Assembly (NCBI GenBank): GCA_030844895.1
Contig: CM061224.1
Span: forward strand, 32,324,102-32,388,101
DNA: 64,000 nucleotides
Direction of reading: 5' to 3'
Source of the DNA: Ambrosia x helenae
Lineage: Eukaryota; Streptophyta; Magnoliopsida; Asterales; Asteraceae
In this document: positions 11,524 to 23,431 of the stretch, piece by piece
Layout: every line of letters begins with the position of its first letter
Numbering within the stretch: the stretch's first letter is position 1
Program-made: the position numbers and the translations under genes
The notes under the pieces: model-generated
What the model was told of the DNA's origin: nothing
What the model saw: only the letters and a program-made list of their open reading frames with translations
Database searches by the model: none

Positions 11524-14238
11524 TGTGACATCCGTCACCTTCATCTTTCGTCAAATTGACAATAATAGTCCTTAGAATATTTTCATTATAGTTCCTGTAA
11601 GTTTTCGTCGTTTTCAAATTTAATTTTTTTTAAAGCGAACTGAAATTTTATCGTTTATAGTTATTGTGGATCGGGTATAAGTTTTAACCTAACGCGTATG
11701 TTGCAACGTTATTCGGAAAAAAAATATATATTATAAAAATTTCAAGTTATACAAGTTTTGAGTTAAATAGTTAACTTAGTTAGTTATTATAAAGGGGAAA
11801 ACTAACAAGAAAACCTTGAAACTAACTTAGGTTAAAAATGAGGGGCCAATTCTGCCAAGTTTCAAAAGTTTTAAAAGGTTCCCTTCCCCCACTAACTGCT
11901 GATGCGTTTTTCCGGCCAGCAAACTTTTCCGGCGAAGTTTTCCGGCGAACACATATATCCGGTTTAAAAGACTTGTAACCGTTCAAAACTCATTCGAAAT
12001 CGTTTCTCCAATTGTTTTCAACCGTTTCTAATCGTTTCTAGGCAATTAACGTCGTTTTTAATGGGTGTTTAATCGGGTCTTTTGTTTGTAACCGACCGGA
12101 ATTAAAAGAACTCTAAGAGACGCTTTTCTACATGACCTCTATATAAATCGACCACACCATTCTGTTCCTGCACCTTCACACAACAAAACAACACAAAAAA
12201 AATCATCCAAAACGTGACTGAAGGCTGGCTAATCTGGGCATAAAGCTTCGGACCTATTCACCTTGTTTTCGATCTCGTTTATTGTTGTGAGTCCTTGTTT
12301 TTTTATTGCCGTTTTATTTCTTACATCATGCTCTACAAGAGCCCTCTATTACAGCTTTGAATCGGGTATGTATATGGGTTATTAGAACTAGGGCTAGGGT
12401 TAGGGTTTATGTAAAGTTAATTGGGGAAGAAGATGACTTGTAATAACAGGTTAAATATATTTAAATCTGAGTAAAATCAATAACTTGGTGTTTGGTCTAG
12501 TGGTTATGCGTGTGATATGCACAGAAAAGGGGACAGGTTCGAGTCCCCTTGGACGCAAGTTTGTGTTTTTGTTTGACTATTTTTTTTTATTTTCTTAAAA
12601 TATATATATATATATATATATATTATATAGACTTTGAAATATTCATATTAAATCCATTCTTTACCCAAAAATTATGAAAATTTAGGTGTAGCTTCTTGAC
12701 ACCTCATAGAAAATTATCATATTTTTGTTTTCTGAAAAATTTATTATTTTCGTATTTTTATTGAATTAAATTGTTTTAATCATATTTAATTGATAAAAAA
12801 TTCATTTTTGATGATTTTCATCTCAAACTTTTTGAGTAATTATTTCTCATTATCATGAACTGAAATAAAAATTATTGGTACATAAAACACTTATTTTTAT
12901 TGATTTTCCTAATTTTAATCATTTAAACATGATTTAATCTCATTAAATCAGTTTTAAATATAAATAAGTTTATAAAAATTATGGGAAAATTATGTTCATT
13001 TATTTACGTCAGGAATTATTTATTTTCTATAAAAATAGCATTTTTGGATCATGTCTTGAATTATTAGTCTTATTTATGATTAATTAGACATAATTAATAA
13101 TTTATTTATTTGTACTATTAAATATCTATTTTATGAATACTTTTCTTATAAAATAGAAATGTTTTATGTTTGAAAATCTTATTTACCATTTGTAAATCAT
13201 TGTGAAACACATATCTATACATTTATAATTATTGCATTTAATTATAATAATTAGTTAAAGTAATTAACTAAATTATTTTGTCATAATTATTCAAATATAT
13301 TTTGATCTAAATATTTAGTTGGTAATAATTATATTACCTAAATCATATTTACAAACTTGGTATATTATTTTTTAATATACAACTTTTATATTAATTCGAC
13401 TAATCATAAAAACTCTAATTCCCCAAATCGACTTAGCAAACCCTAATGCCTTAGACTCTAATTACTTTAGACTCTTAGACTCTTCCTTATTAGTATTCTT
13501 ACACATTATAGGTTGAATTCCTCGGAATTCTCATTACTTAACTCACGACCGCTTAAGTGGATTTTGATCGCTTTCGCTAACTGTGAGTATATCTTTTCCC
13601 CTTTTTACCGTTTTACTATTTTGGGGTGACTCATGTACTTACTATCAAGTTTATATTTCCTTTTACTAAAATAGCAATTCTTATGTGTGTTTGCTTGTGT
13701 CATTTTGTGTATCTATGACCTGTCAAATCATTAACCGTTGCGGCCTGACATTTTAATGAATAGTACTATGGTATATACCCTTGTGACTCTGTTGAGAGTC
13801 CTCGTCATTGCTATGTATTACATTACTACTAGCGCATACTATATATATCTGCTTTTCTTTCATAGGGTTGATTTGACCCGGATACCACTTATTACATCTT
13901 GCAAAATAACACACGAATTGCTAAATTTTACTTTACTATATATATATATCAAACGGATGTACTCACCAATACATTATATGTGTTGACGAAGTTATTTTGT
14001 ACATGTTTCAGGTGACGTTTGATCTTACATGCTTTCACGCTTAGGCTGGACCTAGTGCTTAAATAAAAGATTAAATATTTATTTATCTATGTTTCAGATT
14101 TCTATTAAGACTTTTGTATTTCCTTTTTGGATAATGAAAGTTTGTTTGCTATTAATATTTACAATTTAGTCCATGTGCTATTGAACAATCGTCACTACGT
14201 GACACCTTGATGTTTCCGCCATCGGTTGGGGTGTTACA
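11524..14238 (+). repeat. Solo LTR 'B' inside T2 pol
   Basis: It starts TGTGACATCCGTCACC, ends GGTGTTACA, is 2715 bp long and is flanked by the direct repeat CATCT (11519-11523, 14239-14243). Deleting the LTR plus one repeat restores the pol frame exactly (2720 bp, frame 2 to frame 1). There is no PBS, PPT or coding sequence, so it is a solo LTR left after LTR-LTR recombination. Related to LTR C and to the ends of LTR A. It carries a tRNA-like cassette. Confidence 0.9.
12493..12570 (+). other. tRNA-like Pol III cassette in LTR B
   Basis: A perfect A-box TGGTCTAGTGG (12493-12503) is followed 43 nt later by B-box GGTTCGAGTCC (12536-12546) and a T-run (12566-12570). The A-box is identical to that of plant tRNA-Gly. 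A GGGGAC ... GTCCCC stem surrounds the B-box. The acceptor arms do not pair, so I call it tRNA-derived rather than a tRNA gene. Confidence 0.6.
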
Positions 14239-15542
14239 CATCTTGAACTCAGGACCGATGGCTTACACTATTTTGCGGGACGTGTTTGGGTCCCATTGTT
14301 CGGGGGATTGCGCGAGCTTGTTTTGGATGATGCTCACAAATCCCGGTATTCTATTCACCCTGGCTCCGATAAGATGTATCAGGATTTGAAGATACTTTAT
14401 TGGTGGCTGAACATGAAAGCTGATATAGCTTCTTATGTCAGCAAATGCTTGACTTGTGCAAAGGTCAAGGTGGAGTATCAGAGGCCGTCTGGTCTCCTGC
14501 AACAACCAGAGGTTCCAGAATGGAAGTGGGAGCGAATCACGATGGATTTTGTCACCAAGCTACCAAGGTCACCTAGTGGTTACGATATGATCTGGGTGAT
14601 TGTTGAACGGTTGACAAAATCGGCACGTTTTATACCTATTAAGGAAACCGATGGACTCGAGCGGTTAGCTCGACTTTACCTTAAGGAGGTGGTTGCTCGG
14701 CACGGGGTGCCTGTTTCTATTATCTCTGATCGTGATTCTCGTTTTGTTTTGCGTTTCTGGAAGGCTCTGCACAAGGCTTTGGGTACTCAGTTGGATATGA
14801 GTACGGCTTATCATCCGCAAACTGATGGACAGAGTGAGCGGACGATTCAAACCCTGGAAGACATGCTTCGGGCATGTGTCATCGATTTTGGTAAGAGTTG
14901 GGAAATTCACCTACCGTTGGTGGAGTTTTCCTACAACAACAGCTATCACTCTAGTATCAAGGCAGCTCCGTTGGAGGCTCTTTACGGACGGAAATGTCGA
15001 TCACCACTTTTTTGGGCCGAGGTGGGCGAGAGCCAGCTCACTGGTCCGGAACTTGTGTACGAAACTTCGGAGAAAATCGTACAGATTCGTCACCGTTTGG
15101 CTGCTGCACGGGATCGTCAGAAGAGTTATGCCGATCGCCGTCGAAAACCTTTGGAGTTCCAGATTGGGGACATGGTACTTCTGAAAGTTTCACCATGGAA
15201 GGGCGTTATACGCTTTGGAAAGCGTGGCAAGCTTAACCCTCGTTATGTCGGACCGTTCGCAATCCTGGACCGGTGGCATACAGACTTGACTTACCGGCGG
15301 AGCTCGGTAGTGTGCACAACGTCTTCCATGTGTCTAACTTGAAGAAGTGTTTGGTTGATGAATCTCTCATTGTACCACTGGAAGAGATCAAGGTTGATGA
15401 TCGTCTTCGCATTGTGGAGGAACCTGTCGAGATTCTCGACTACAAGATTCGTAGCCTTCGTCGGAGTAAAATCCGCATCGTCAAAGTTCGTTGGAACTCG
15501 AATCGTGGACCGGAGTTCACATGGGAACGGGAGGATCAGATG
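14239..15542 (+). pseudogene. pol: T2 integrase and chromodomain (frameshifted, interrupted)
   Basis: The reading carries the HHCC zinc region (AHKSRYSIHPGSDKM, CLTCAKVK) and the D-D-E catalytic core (MDFVTKLP, IISDRDSRF, DGQSERTIQTLEDML). The GPF region NPRYVGPFAIL follows. A one-base deletion near 15270 shifts the frame into the chromodomain part (VFHVSNLKKCL, KIRIVKVRWNSNRGPEFTWE). Solo LTR C cuts the gene at 15542; the last 24 codons, ending in TGA at 18314-18316, lie at 18245-18316. The chromodomain is thought to steer integration into heterochromatin. Inactive here. Confidence 0.92.
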
Positions 15543-18239
15543 TGTGACATCCGTCACCTTCGTCTTTCGTCAAATAGACAATAATAACCCTTCAAATATT
15601 TCCATTATAGTCCCTGTAAGTTCGCCGTTTTTAAATTTAATTTGAGAGCGAACTAAATATAATTGTTACGAATCGGGTATAAGTTTTAATCAAATACGTT
15701 TGTGGAAACATATTCGTAAAAAGATTTTATAAAAGAATTCAAGTTTAAAAAGTTTTAAAAGCTTTTAAGTTAAGTTAGCTAACTAAGTTAAGTTTTATAA
15801 AGAAAATCTAACCAAGATAATAATTAAACTAACTTAGTTAAAACATGAGGGGTCATTCCTACCAATTTTCAAAAGTTCAAAAAGTTGTCTTCCTTGTTTC
15901 CCTCTGTTCACGAGCCGGCAGAAAAGAGCTCGCCGCCGGCGAGTTTTCCGGCGAACACTTTGATGTCGTTTCGAACCGTTTTAATCTCTAAAACTGAATG
16001 CTTTAAGTTACTTCAATCCGGACCAACACATTACCGCCATTTAATCACTGATTTAACTGCTTTGATAAACCTTTAAGCGAGTTAAAGAGTGTAACCGTCG
16101 ACCATCACTCACAATCAAGTCCAAGCGTTACCAACCTGTGTATAACCGCATAAATTGATCAAGCCAACATGTTTTTCAAACGTTATTCGTTTTAAAACCA
16201 CAGAAAAATGTCCACATCGCGTCTGGGAATCTCTTAATCAAACGCGCAGAGCTTCGTTTTTTTCTTTCCTTCTTTCGAGCACTAAAACATCTTGTAAGTC
16301 GTTTTCCTTGATGCCGTTTTACTTGTGTTATCATTCTGATCATAAGCCCCATGAATTCTGATTGTTATCATAATGAATTGGGTTTGATTGAATTAAACCT
16401 AGGGTTAGGGTTCTTGGTTAGTATTTTGGGGAAGAAGATGGACTTGTAATATTGTTTAAATAAAATTCTGTTTCATTAATAAACAACAAATGCATGGGTG
16501 GACTAGTGGTAAGCCATATGCACTCTAAACTCAAGGGCAAGGGTTCGAAACCCATAGAACCCGTTTTTCTCCTTTCTTTTCTGATTTTTGTTTTCTTTTT
16601 ATATTCTTTTTCCTAATTCTTCAAGTTAATCAATTAAAATCCATTTAAACGCAAAATATTCATAATAAATTCATTTTTGCTCCAAAAATTATGAAAATTT
16701 AGGAGTAGCTTCTTGATACCTCATAGAAAATTGTCATATTTTTAGTTTTCTGAAATATATATATTTTCATGATTTTATTAATTTAAATTGTTTTAATCAT
16801 AATTAATTGATTAAAAATTCATTTTTATGATTTTAATCTCAAACTTTTTGGGTAATTATTTCTCATCATCAAGAACTGATATAAAAATTATTGGTTCAGA
16901 AAACATTTAATTTTATTGATTTTCCTATTTTTAATCATTTAAACATAATTTAATCTCGTTAAATCAGTTTTAAAAATAAATAAGTTTATCTAAATTATGG
17001 GAAAATTATTGTTGTTAGTTTACATCAGAAAGTGTCCAATTCTTACAAAAATAGCATTTTTGGATCATGTCTTGTATTATTAGTATTATTTATCAATTGC
17101 GGCATAATTACACGTTTATTTATTTATACTATTACAACACCTATTTTACAAATATTTTCTTATAAAATAAAAATGTCTTATGATTAAAAGTCTTTGTTAT
17201 CATTGATGGATCTTTGAGTAACTCATAACTATTTATTTCAATATTTATGATTATTGTATTTATTCACAATAATTAGTTAAAGTAATTAACTAAATTATTT
17301 TGTCTTAATTATTTAAACATATTTTTAACTAAATACTCAATTGGTAATAGTTATATTATTTAAACCACCTTTACAATCTTTCGTATATTATTTGGATATA
17401 CAACTTTTATATTAAAAACTCTAATTCCCCAAATCGACTTAGCAAACCCTAATGCCTTAGACCCTAGTTACCTTAGACTTTTTAGACATTTCCTTATTAG
17501 TATGCTTACACATTATAGGTTGAATTCCTCGGAATTCTCATTACTTGGCTCACGACCGCTTAAGTTGAATCTTGCTCGCTTTCGCAAACTGTGAGTATAT
17601 CTTTCCCCTTTTTACTACTTTACATTTCGGGGTGATTCATGTACTTACTATCAAGTTTATATTTCCTTTTACTAAAATAGCAATTCTTATGTGTGTTTGC
17701 TTGTGTTATTTTGTGTATCTATGACCTGTCAAATCATTAACCGCTGGGCGGCCTGGCATTTCAATGAATAGTACTATGGTTTATACCCTTGTGACTCTGT
17801 TGAGAGTCCGCGTCATTGCTATGTATGACATTACTACTAGCGCATACTATATATATCTGCTTTCTTCTCCTAGGCTTGATTTGACCCGGATGCCACTTAT
17901 TACATAATTGCAAACAGTATACGACACATGAATTGCAAAACACTTTTCTACTATATTTATTTAAACAGGGTATGCTCACCAATACAATTTTTGTATTGAC
18001 CAAAATATTTTGTACATGTTTCAGGTTGTTTTGAGATGCATTCTTTAAGCTTTCGGATTTATATTTAGATTTTGATTCGTTGTAATTCAATTTAGTTGGC
18101 AGTTAGAATCGTTGTATTTCATTTCAATGTAATAAATTATTTAATCAATGTATTCAAATTTGCACTTTAGTCCATGAGCTATTGAACAATCGTCACTACG
18201 TGACACCTCGATGTTTCCGCCATCGGTTGGGGTGTTACA
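15543..18239 (+). repeat. Solo LTR 'C' inside the T2 chromodomain
   Basis: It starts TGTGACATCCGTCACC, ends GGTGTTACA, and is 2697 bp long. Flanks are AGATG (15538-15542) and AAATG (18240-18244), one mismatch. Removal of LTR plus one flank restores the frame of the chromodomain tail. The interior is clearly homologous to LTR B but not identical, so this is an independent insertion of the same group. It holds the same tRNA-like cassette position. Confidence 0.88.
16499..16568 (+). other. tRNA-like Pol III cassette in LTR C
   Basis: An A-box-like TGGACTAGTGG (16499-16509) is followed 43 nt later by B-box GGTTCGAAACC (16542-16552) and a T-run (16564-16568). The sequence between the boxes differs from LTR B, while spacing and boxes are kept. 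Confidence 0.55.
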
Positions 18240-18330
18240 AAATGAAAGCTAAATATCCTCATCTTTTTCCGAAACGCGCGTTTGAATCGAGGCATGTTAT
18301 TGCTGAAGTGGAATGAATCTCGGGTCGAGA

Positions 18331-18453
18331 TTCCTTTCAACGTGGGGATGATGTGACATCCGGTAATTTTCTTTTCGTTCTGTTCTGTTCGTTTCTTTCA
18401 TTTTGAGGCTTTGCGCAATTTTCGGGACGAAAATTCTTTCAACGTGGGGATGA
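18331..18453 (+). other. Two polypurine tracts in tandem before the T2 3' LTR
   Basis: TTTCAACGTGGGGATGA occurs twice, ending at 18351 and 18453. The first copy is followed by TGTGACATCCGG and about 90 bp of different sequence (TTTTCTTTTCGTTCTG...), the second by the real 3' LTR. The first looks like a PPT plus the beginning of a foreign LTR, leaving a chimeric 3' end. Confidence 0.6.
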
Positions 18454-21061
18454 TGTGACACCCGACATATTTGGCTTAAACATTTCAGTAACATCTAAGT
18501 CTACCTTAGCGAGAAACGTTTATAAACGGACTTAACTGGGTTAGTTGGGTCGGGTCAAGTTAGGATTGTCTAGGGCTCAATGATCTGGAGGATCATTGGG
18601 AGTCATTTTGGGAATATACTAGTACCGGGTTCCGTTGTTGGTGACATTACATGAACTAATTAAGTATATGTGTAGATTATGGGTCGTGTGGTGGATTATA
18701 TACATAGATGTGTTTAAATGATGTGTAAATGATTATCCGTGCTTAAATGTGTTAAACATAAACTAAGGTTGCATGCTCATGTGTTAAGATGTGTTAGAAT
18801 GCGTTAAACACGACGAACTGGAAAACTAGGTAAACATGAGTTCTGGTTCGACCACTTCGAGTGGTCGAAGGAGGAATTTTGTTTGGTTCGACCCTTTGTA
18901 AATGGGCGAACCTGGGATGTGGAATTGAAAGAATTCCCTTCGACCAGGACAAGGCTCATTCGACCCTGTGAAAGGGTCGAAGGAGGCCACCTTCGACCAC
19001 TGATATGGGGCGAAGGAGGATTAGTATAAATACCAAACTTTGTCATTTTTCATCATTTTCACAAACCCTAACCGTCTCAAAACACTCTCAAACGATTTTA
19101 ATCACTAAGGAAGGAGTTTTTGCTCTTCTTTTTCATAATCTAACCTATCTACAACATCTAAACAAGAATCCAAGGTGTGTTCTTGATCCTAAACCTTTTT
19201 AAAGCATTTTAATTCGTTTTCATCTAACCCAAATTGTCCGCATTTGTTCTAAGGGTGTTTTCATGATTAAAAACCTTTTAAAACATCTTTCTAAATCAAA
19301 ACCTTATCATCTAAACATAGGTCTTCATGATGATAAACATATGTGAATTGTGTATTATGTGTTGTTATGTGTTGATCAATGATTTGCTGCTGTATCTATG
19401 ATAGAAACATGATATAGGATTGTTATTGATGCTAGGTTATTGTTGTTTAGGGTTAGGATTGGATAGATGGTGATGTTATGGGTATTTTGGGGGTTTTAAC
19501 GAATCTAGCCTTGATAAATGATATTTATGATCAATAGAACTAATAAGGAGAAATCGAACACTCGATAAACTGAGCATTTTAATTTGAATATGGATTGATT
19601 TCAAAAGTTTCCAAATTGGGTAAAGAATCCATGCATGATTGTGACATTTTCATAATTCTTACCATTTTGGGAAAGGGCTGAAATGGATGTATTATCGAGA
19701 GAAATCGATGGGGTTTTGTAGGGATAAGTTATTCATGCTTGACTGCTGTGTTTGATGATGTTTCGAGGTGTTTTGAATGTGTTGGAAGCGTTTTTAGGAA
19801 AATTTGCACAGTAGGGGCGAACCTGGACTCCTTCGACCGATCGAAGGTGCGAAGGAGAGAATCCAGGGTCGAACCTGGGTTATGTTTGGGCGAACGTGGT
19901 AAAACGGGCGAAGGAGACATCAAACGGTCGAACGAAACATAAAACGGGCGAAGGAGACTTAAAACGGGCGAAGGAGACTTAATCTGACTGGTTCGACCGT
20001 TCTGATGCAGAAATGAGATTTTTGATACAAACTAAGTGTTTTATGCTTGAACCTTGTGTGTAATCTATGTGTACTTGATTAGTTAGGGTAATGGGTCACC
20101 AACGGGATGTCGGGTCGGTCTAGTGTGTCGGTTAAACATTTAAACACGCTTTAAAACATACTTGGTTACGATCTGGACAATCGGGGACTAGATAACCTTA
20201 TGGTTATTAGTCGGAACACTTATGTGAACATTTTGATAGATCTCCGGTAGAGGGATTATCAAGGGCTTAGCACTTTTACTTGTAACCGAAGAACGCTATC
20301 TAAGGTGAGTTCACGGCCCCACTTTTACTGCTTTAACTTTTGGGGGAGAAAACATGCACTAAACTATTTTAGTAACATATGTCATACTATGGTTTTTAAC
20401 TCTATATTGCTATACGATCTTTTGGAAGTCCCGGGGGAAACCATGAATGTGCGGGGATGCACAACGGGGGAAATGTGGATAGATCTATTGGGCGTGACCT
20501 GCCCCACTCGTCGGCTTGGAGGACCGGGCGGGTGCATGTTGTCTCGAACAGGAACATTGGTATCATGCTGAACATTCGGGCTGCTTAAACATATGCTAAA
20601 CATTGCTAAACGTGTCTAGTAATGGTTTCCAATCGTAGTAGTAATAAAACATACGCCTAGCTAGCGTACTTGGTAACATTGATATAGTATGGACATGGTA
20701 ATGTTTTGGTAACATTTCGGTAACATATTGAACAAACCTGTGAACTCACCAGCATTATATGTTGACGTCTTTTGGCATGTTTTTCTCAGGTCGCTAAGGT
20801 AGCAACAAATGGAACTAGGCGCATGGGTTTGCATTGGCGTCTAGGTTTAGATCATGTTTTGTAATAAACACTTGGTACATTTGGGTCTATGGTTTGTAAT
20901 TTGTCTAATGCTTTCGCTACTGGTTTTGAGTTTATGAAAACTATGTCTTTTGAATGTATGTATCTTCATATAGAGTTGTCTATTGTGACCGTTGACTTGG
21001 ATCCTGGTTTGTCATGCGCCACGCGGTAAAACTCCGCAAGTGGAAATTTGAGGGTGTGACA
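18454..21061 (+). repeat. 3' LTR of element T2
   Basis: It is 2608 bp and collinear with 5137-7744. Differences are isolated substitutions such as CCCGA/CCCGG at the start and a cluster near 20821-20830. TATA box at 19025-19032. It ends TGTGACA at 21061, followed by the target repeat GTTGG. Confidence 0.95.
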
Positions 21062-21066
21062 GTTGG

Positions 21067-21075
21067 GGTGTTACA
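21067..21075 (+). repeat. Terminal 9 bp of LTR A
   Basis: GGTGTTACA, the invariant end of LTRs B and C, follows the second GTTGG copy. It is the displaced end of the LTR that begins at 2084. Confidence 0.8.
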
Positions 21076-21328
21076 CCTCCACACCACTAACAACACCCCC
21101 TATATGGCGCGGGGCAAGTGTGGTGGAGTTTTCCACCGGTGTGGAGAAAAAAGGTGAGGGTGAGGTGGATGGTTGTGGTTGATTGTTGGATTATGATGGT
21201 TGTGATTGGTTGTTTGATTACAAGAAACGTTCCACGCCAACACCACCTCGTGATTTTTTGGGGCTGGAGGGGAATTGACGTGACTACCACATGTCACTAT
21301 ACGCCCTTTTAACACATGATCACATTGT
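21076..21328. repeat. Dispersed repeat with GGGGCAAGTG...CACCGGTGTGG
   Basis: The stretch containing GCGGGGCAAGTGTGG and CCACCGGTGTGGAG near 21108-21145 recurs, altered, at about 50790-50845 (GTGGGGCAAGTGGGG, TCACCGGTGTGG). It is a dispersed repeat of unknown class; ends and target repeats were not resolved. Confidence 0.4.
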
Positions 21329-21711
21329 GGGTATGTTTGGCAAAACTAGATGGTGGCTGGAAGCCGGTAGCTGTAGCATTTTAAATATATTTTGGTGTTT
21401 TGCAGAGTAGCTGGAGTTTTTAATAAAATGTATAAAATGACCAAAATGGGCATTAACTAAAAGCTTGCATGCATGTTTTTTTAACTTCTTTTTTGATAGA
21501 ATTGGTATTTGTGTCATTTACTCATTAAAAGTTTGTAGCTAGTATGAGTTTTTTCTTAAACGCTAGTACTATTAGCTTTTCAATATAAAGCTTTTTCTCT
21601 AATCTAAAAGCTTCAAGCTCCTTCAACCAAACAAGGTTTTTTATTGAGTAAAAGTTTTTTCTTCAAAACTAGAAGCTTGAAGCTCATAAAAGCTCATTGC
21701 CAAACATACCC
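21329..21711. mobile_element. MITE, hAT-like, 383 bp
   Basis: Perfect inverted termini GGGTATGTTTGGCAA (21329) and TTGCCAAACATACCC (ending 21711) bound an AT-rich body with no coding. The termini resemble those of small hAT-derived elements, but an 8-bp target repeat is not clear. Confidence 0.65.
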
Positions 21712-21722
21712 TGTGTAGTCTC

Positions 21723-21972
21723 ATAATCTAACAATAATTTTTCAATCAGGATTTTCTTTGACTTGGCCACCACATCGCAGGTTAACTAATAATAACCACC
21801 TTCTTTTGAATCTGATTTGAAGGCATTGCAGGTTGTTGATGTTGTTAATAATCTAACAATAATTTTTCAATCAGGATTTTCTTTGACTTGGCCACCACGT
21901 CGCAGGTTAACTAATAATAACCACCTTCTTTTGAATCTAATTTGAAGGCATTGCAGGTTGTTGATGTTGTTA
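21723..21972. repeat. Tandem duplication, 2 x 125 bp
   Basis: Unit 21723-21847 is repeated at 21848-21972 with two visible substitutions (CACATCG/CACGTCG, TCTGAT/TCTAAT). Non-coding. Confidence 0.9.
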
Positions 21973-22402
21973 ATGGGCCAAAAAGAAATTTGATTTATGA
22001 ATATTCATAATTTTATTTATATTCTCAATCAAGCAACTTTTTACCTACAATTTACTATTCTTATGCATACAATCCATTTGTTGCTGTTTGTTTCTTAATG
22101 TATTGATTAGGAGTCGAACTTAAAATTCTTAGGAGAAAGAAAAGACTAACAAACAGAGAAAAACAACCTTAATGATGAACGATCAACCATTTAACTTTTA
22201 TTTTGATTGTAACTTTAGCTTTTGATTTTGAAGGAATGAAATGTTTTGTGTAATGGGTAATTCCATTCTATTGACCAATTAAACACCCTATTTTTCATTC
22301 CCTCGCAATAGCCATTCCATTTCGCTCTCATTCGACTTCGAGCATACCAAACATTACCAAATTATAAAAGAACAAATGATTGTATGATAAAATAGATCTA
22401 AC

Positions 22403-22886
22403 CATTGTTGTCTATGAATCCATCATCAATCAACTTGGGAATGCTCATCACGGTAGCTAGTGTAGCAGTTGAAGCAGGAAAGAAGATTGCTCTTCGAATT
22501 TCCATCTTCTTTGTGACATGTAGAGCCCATGCCAACCAAAAATCAACAATAAGGCATATGATTTTGTTGTCCTCTCGTTCGTTAATCGTCTCAATAAGTT
22601 TTTCCAACTCGCTAGGCATACGCTTTCTCATCGCTAGCAGTAACTTATCAAAATTGTTTCTATCTTCCCATGGTTCTAACCCATCAGAGATGGAAACGAT
22701 CTGCATTACATCCTCACAATCATTATCATTCTCTAGCCAATTGCTCGTTATGACCTTTTGGGTGGTCTCTGTGTTTACAAATGTAACTTTCGCACCATGT
22801 GTGACTAATCGTTGGCCTAGTTCCATTGCTGGAGTTACATGGCCTTGTGCAGGACCGGGTAGGAGTAGAACATGAGGTTTTGCCAT
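22403..22886 (-). pseudogene. UGT83-like glycosyltransferase, exon 1 only
   Basis: The minus frame from ATG at 22884-22886 encodes about 161 intact residues of a family-1 UDP-glycosyltransferase N-terminal (acceptor) domain: MAKPHVLLLPGPAQGHVTP, VTFVNTE, VSISDGLEPWEDR, CLIVDFWLAWAL, SIPKLIDDGFIDNNG. The pattern fits UGT83A. The frame ends at a GTTAG splice donor exactly where the paralogue at 61169-62662 has its intron, but no exon 2 with a PSPG sugar-donor box follows. Instead, sequence that lies downstream of the paralogue's exon 2 (near 60775-60905) appears at 22092-22215. Exon 2 was therefore deleted, and no full enzyme can be made. Confidence 0.85.
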
Positions 22887-23431
22887 GATATAGAGAAGAG
22901 GTTTTAATTGTTGGCTGCTTGCCTGCTTCTATGAATTCTAGATGACTAGATATTTTTAATACTTGATTTTTATCTCACATATTATATTGAGGCTCAATTT
23001 GTTTTATTGCATTGTAAAGCGTGGAGTCATTTTGTATCCATCAGTTTTCACATGTCAGTATTGAAGCAAACCATAATTTGTCCCTTCATATATGGTCTAT
23101 AAAGATGTTTAACTTTAGTGGCGGTGATATTTAAAGTATAAAACCTACACGTTATGTATACTTCATAGAAAATTGATCATGGGGCGTTTCTTCTTGGGTT
23201 AGATTGTAGTTCATGACATGTAATAACCTCAAATGAAATAGTTTGTATACTTGCATTTATGATCATTTGGACAACTTTATCTATTGCATTAGGGCTCGTT
23301 TATTATCTATTCATTAATTTATAATAATTTTAAATTTTTATATAAATTCTATAACCCACATCCTATTTCTAATAAACGATTTCAAAGAATGTCACATGTC
23401 AATAGCATATCTATTAATCTATTAATATCTA
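22887..23431 (-). promoter_or_regulatory. Upstream region of the UGT exon 1, shared with the paralogue
   Basis: Blocks such as GAGGCTCAATTTGTT, TTCACATGT, CTTTAAAG-like and TTCATAGAA recur in the same order at about 62728-62855 upstream of the second UGT pseudogene. The duplication thus included the promoter side. No specific regulatory site is claimed. Confidence 0.4.

Larger units (their letters stand above)
5137..21061 (+). mobile_element. Tekay-type Ty3/gypsy element 'T2', 15.9 kb with nested solo LTRs
   Basis: Both LTRs are exactly 2608 bp (5137-7744 and 18454-21061), start TGTGACACCCG, end GGTGTGACA, and are flanked by the target duplication GTTGG (5132-5136, 21062-21066). By eye about 30 substitutions and no indels separate the LTRs (about 1.1-1.2%), so insertion is recent. 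Order is PBS, gag with two CCHC knuckles, protease, RT, RNase H, integrase, chromodomain, which is the chromovirus layout. Coding is broken by three stops, at least three frameshifts and two inserted solo LTRs, so the copy cannot be autonomous. It landed 9 bp before the end of LTR A. Confidence 0.95.

Noticed and set aside
12396..12412. Telomere-like AGGGTTAGGGTTT stretches in the LTRs
   Set aside because: Only one or two repeats; AAACCCTA-type boxes are common in plant leaders and do not indicate telomeric DNA.
12493..12570. A functional tRNA gene
   Set aside because: A- and B-boxes and terminator fit, but acceptor and anticodon arms do not pair.
11524..18239. LTRs B and C as the two LTRs of one element with integrase as interior
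   Set aside because: Each has its own target repeat, the sequence between continues T2 pol in frame, there is no PBS or PPT inside, and B and C differ.
22405..22875. 156-codon plus-strand frame opposite UGT exon 1
   Set aside because: Antisense shadow of a clear glycosyltransferase exon.
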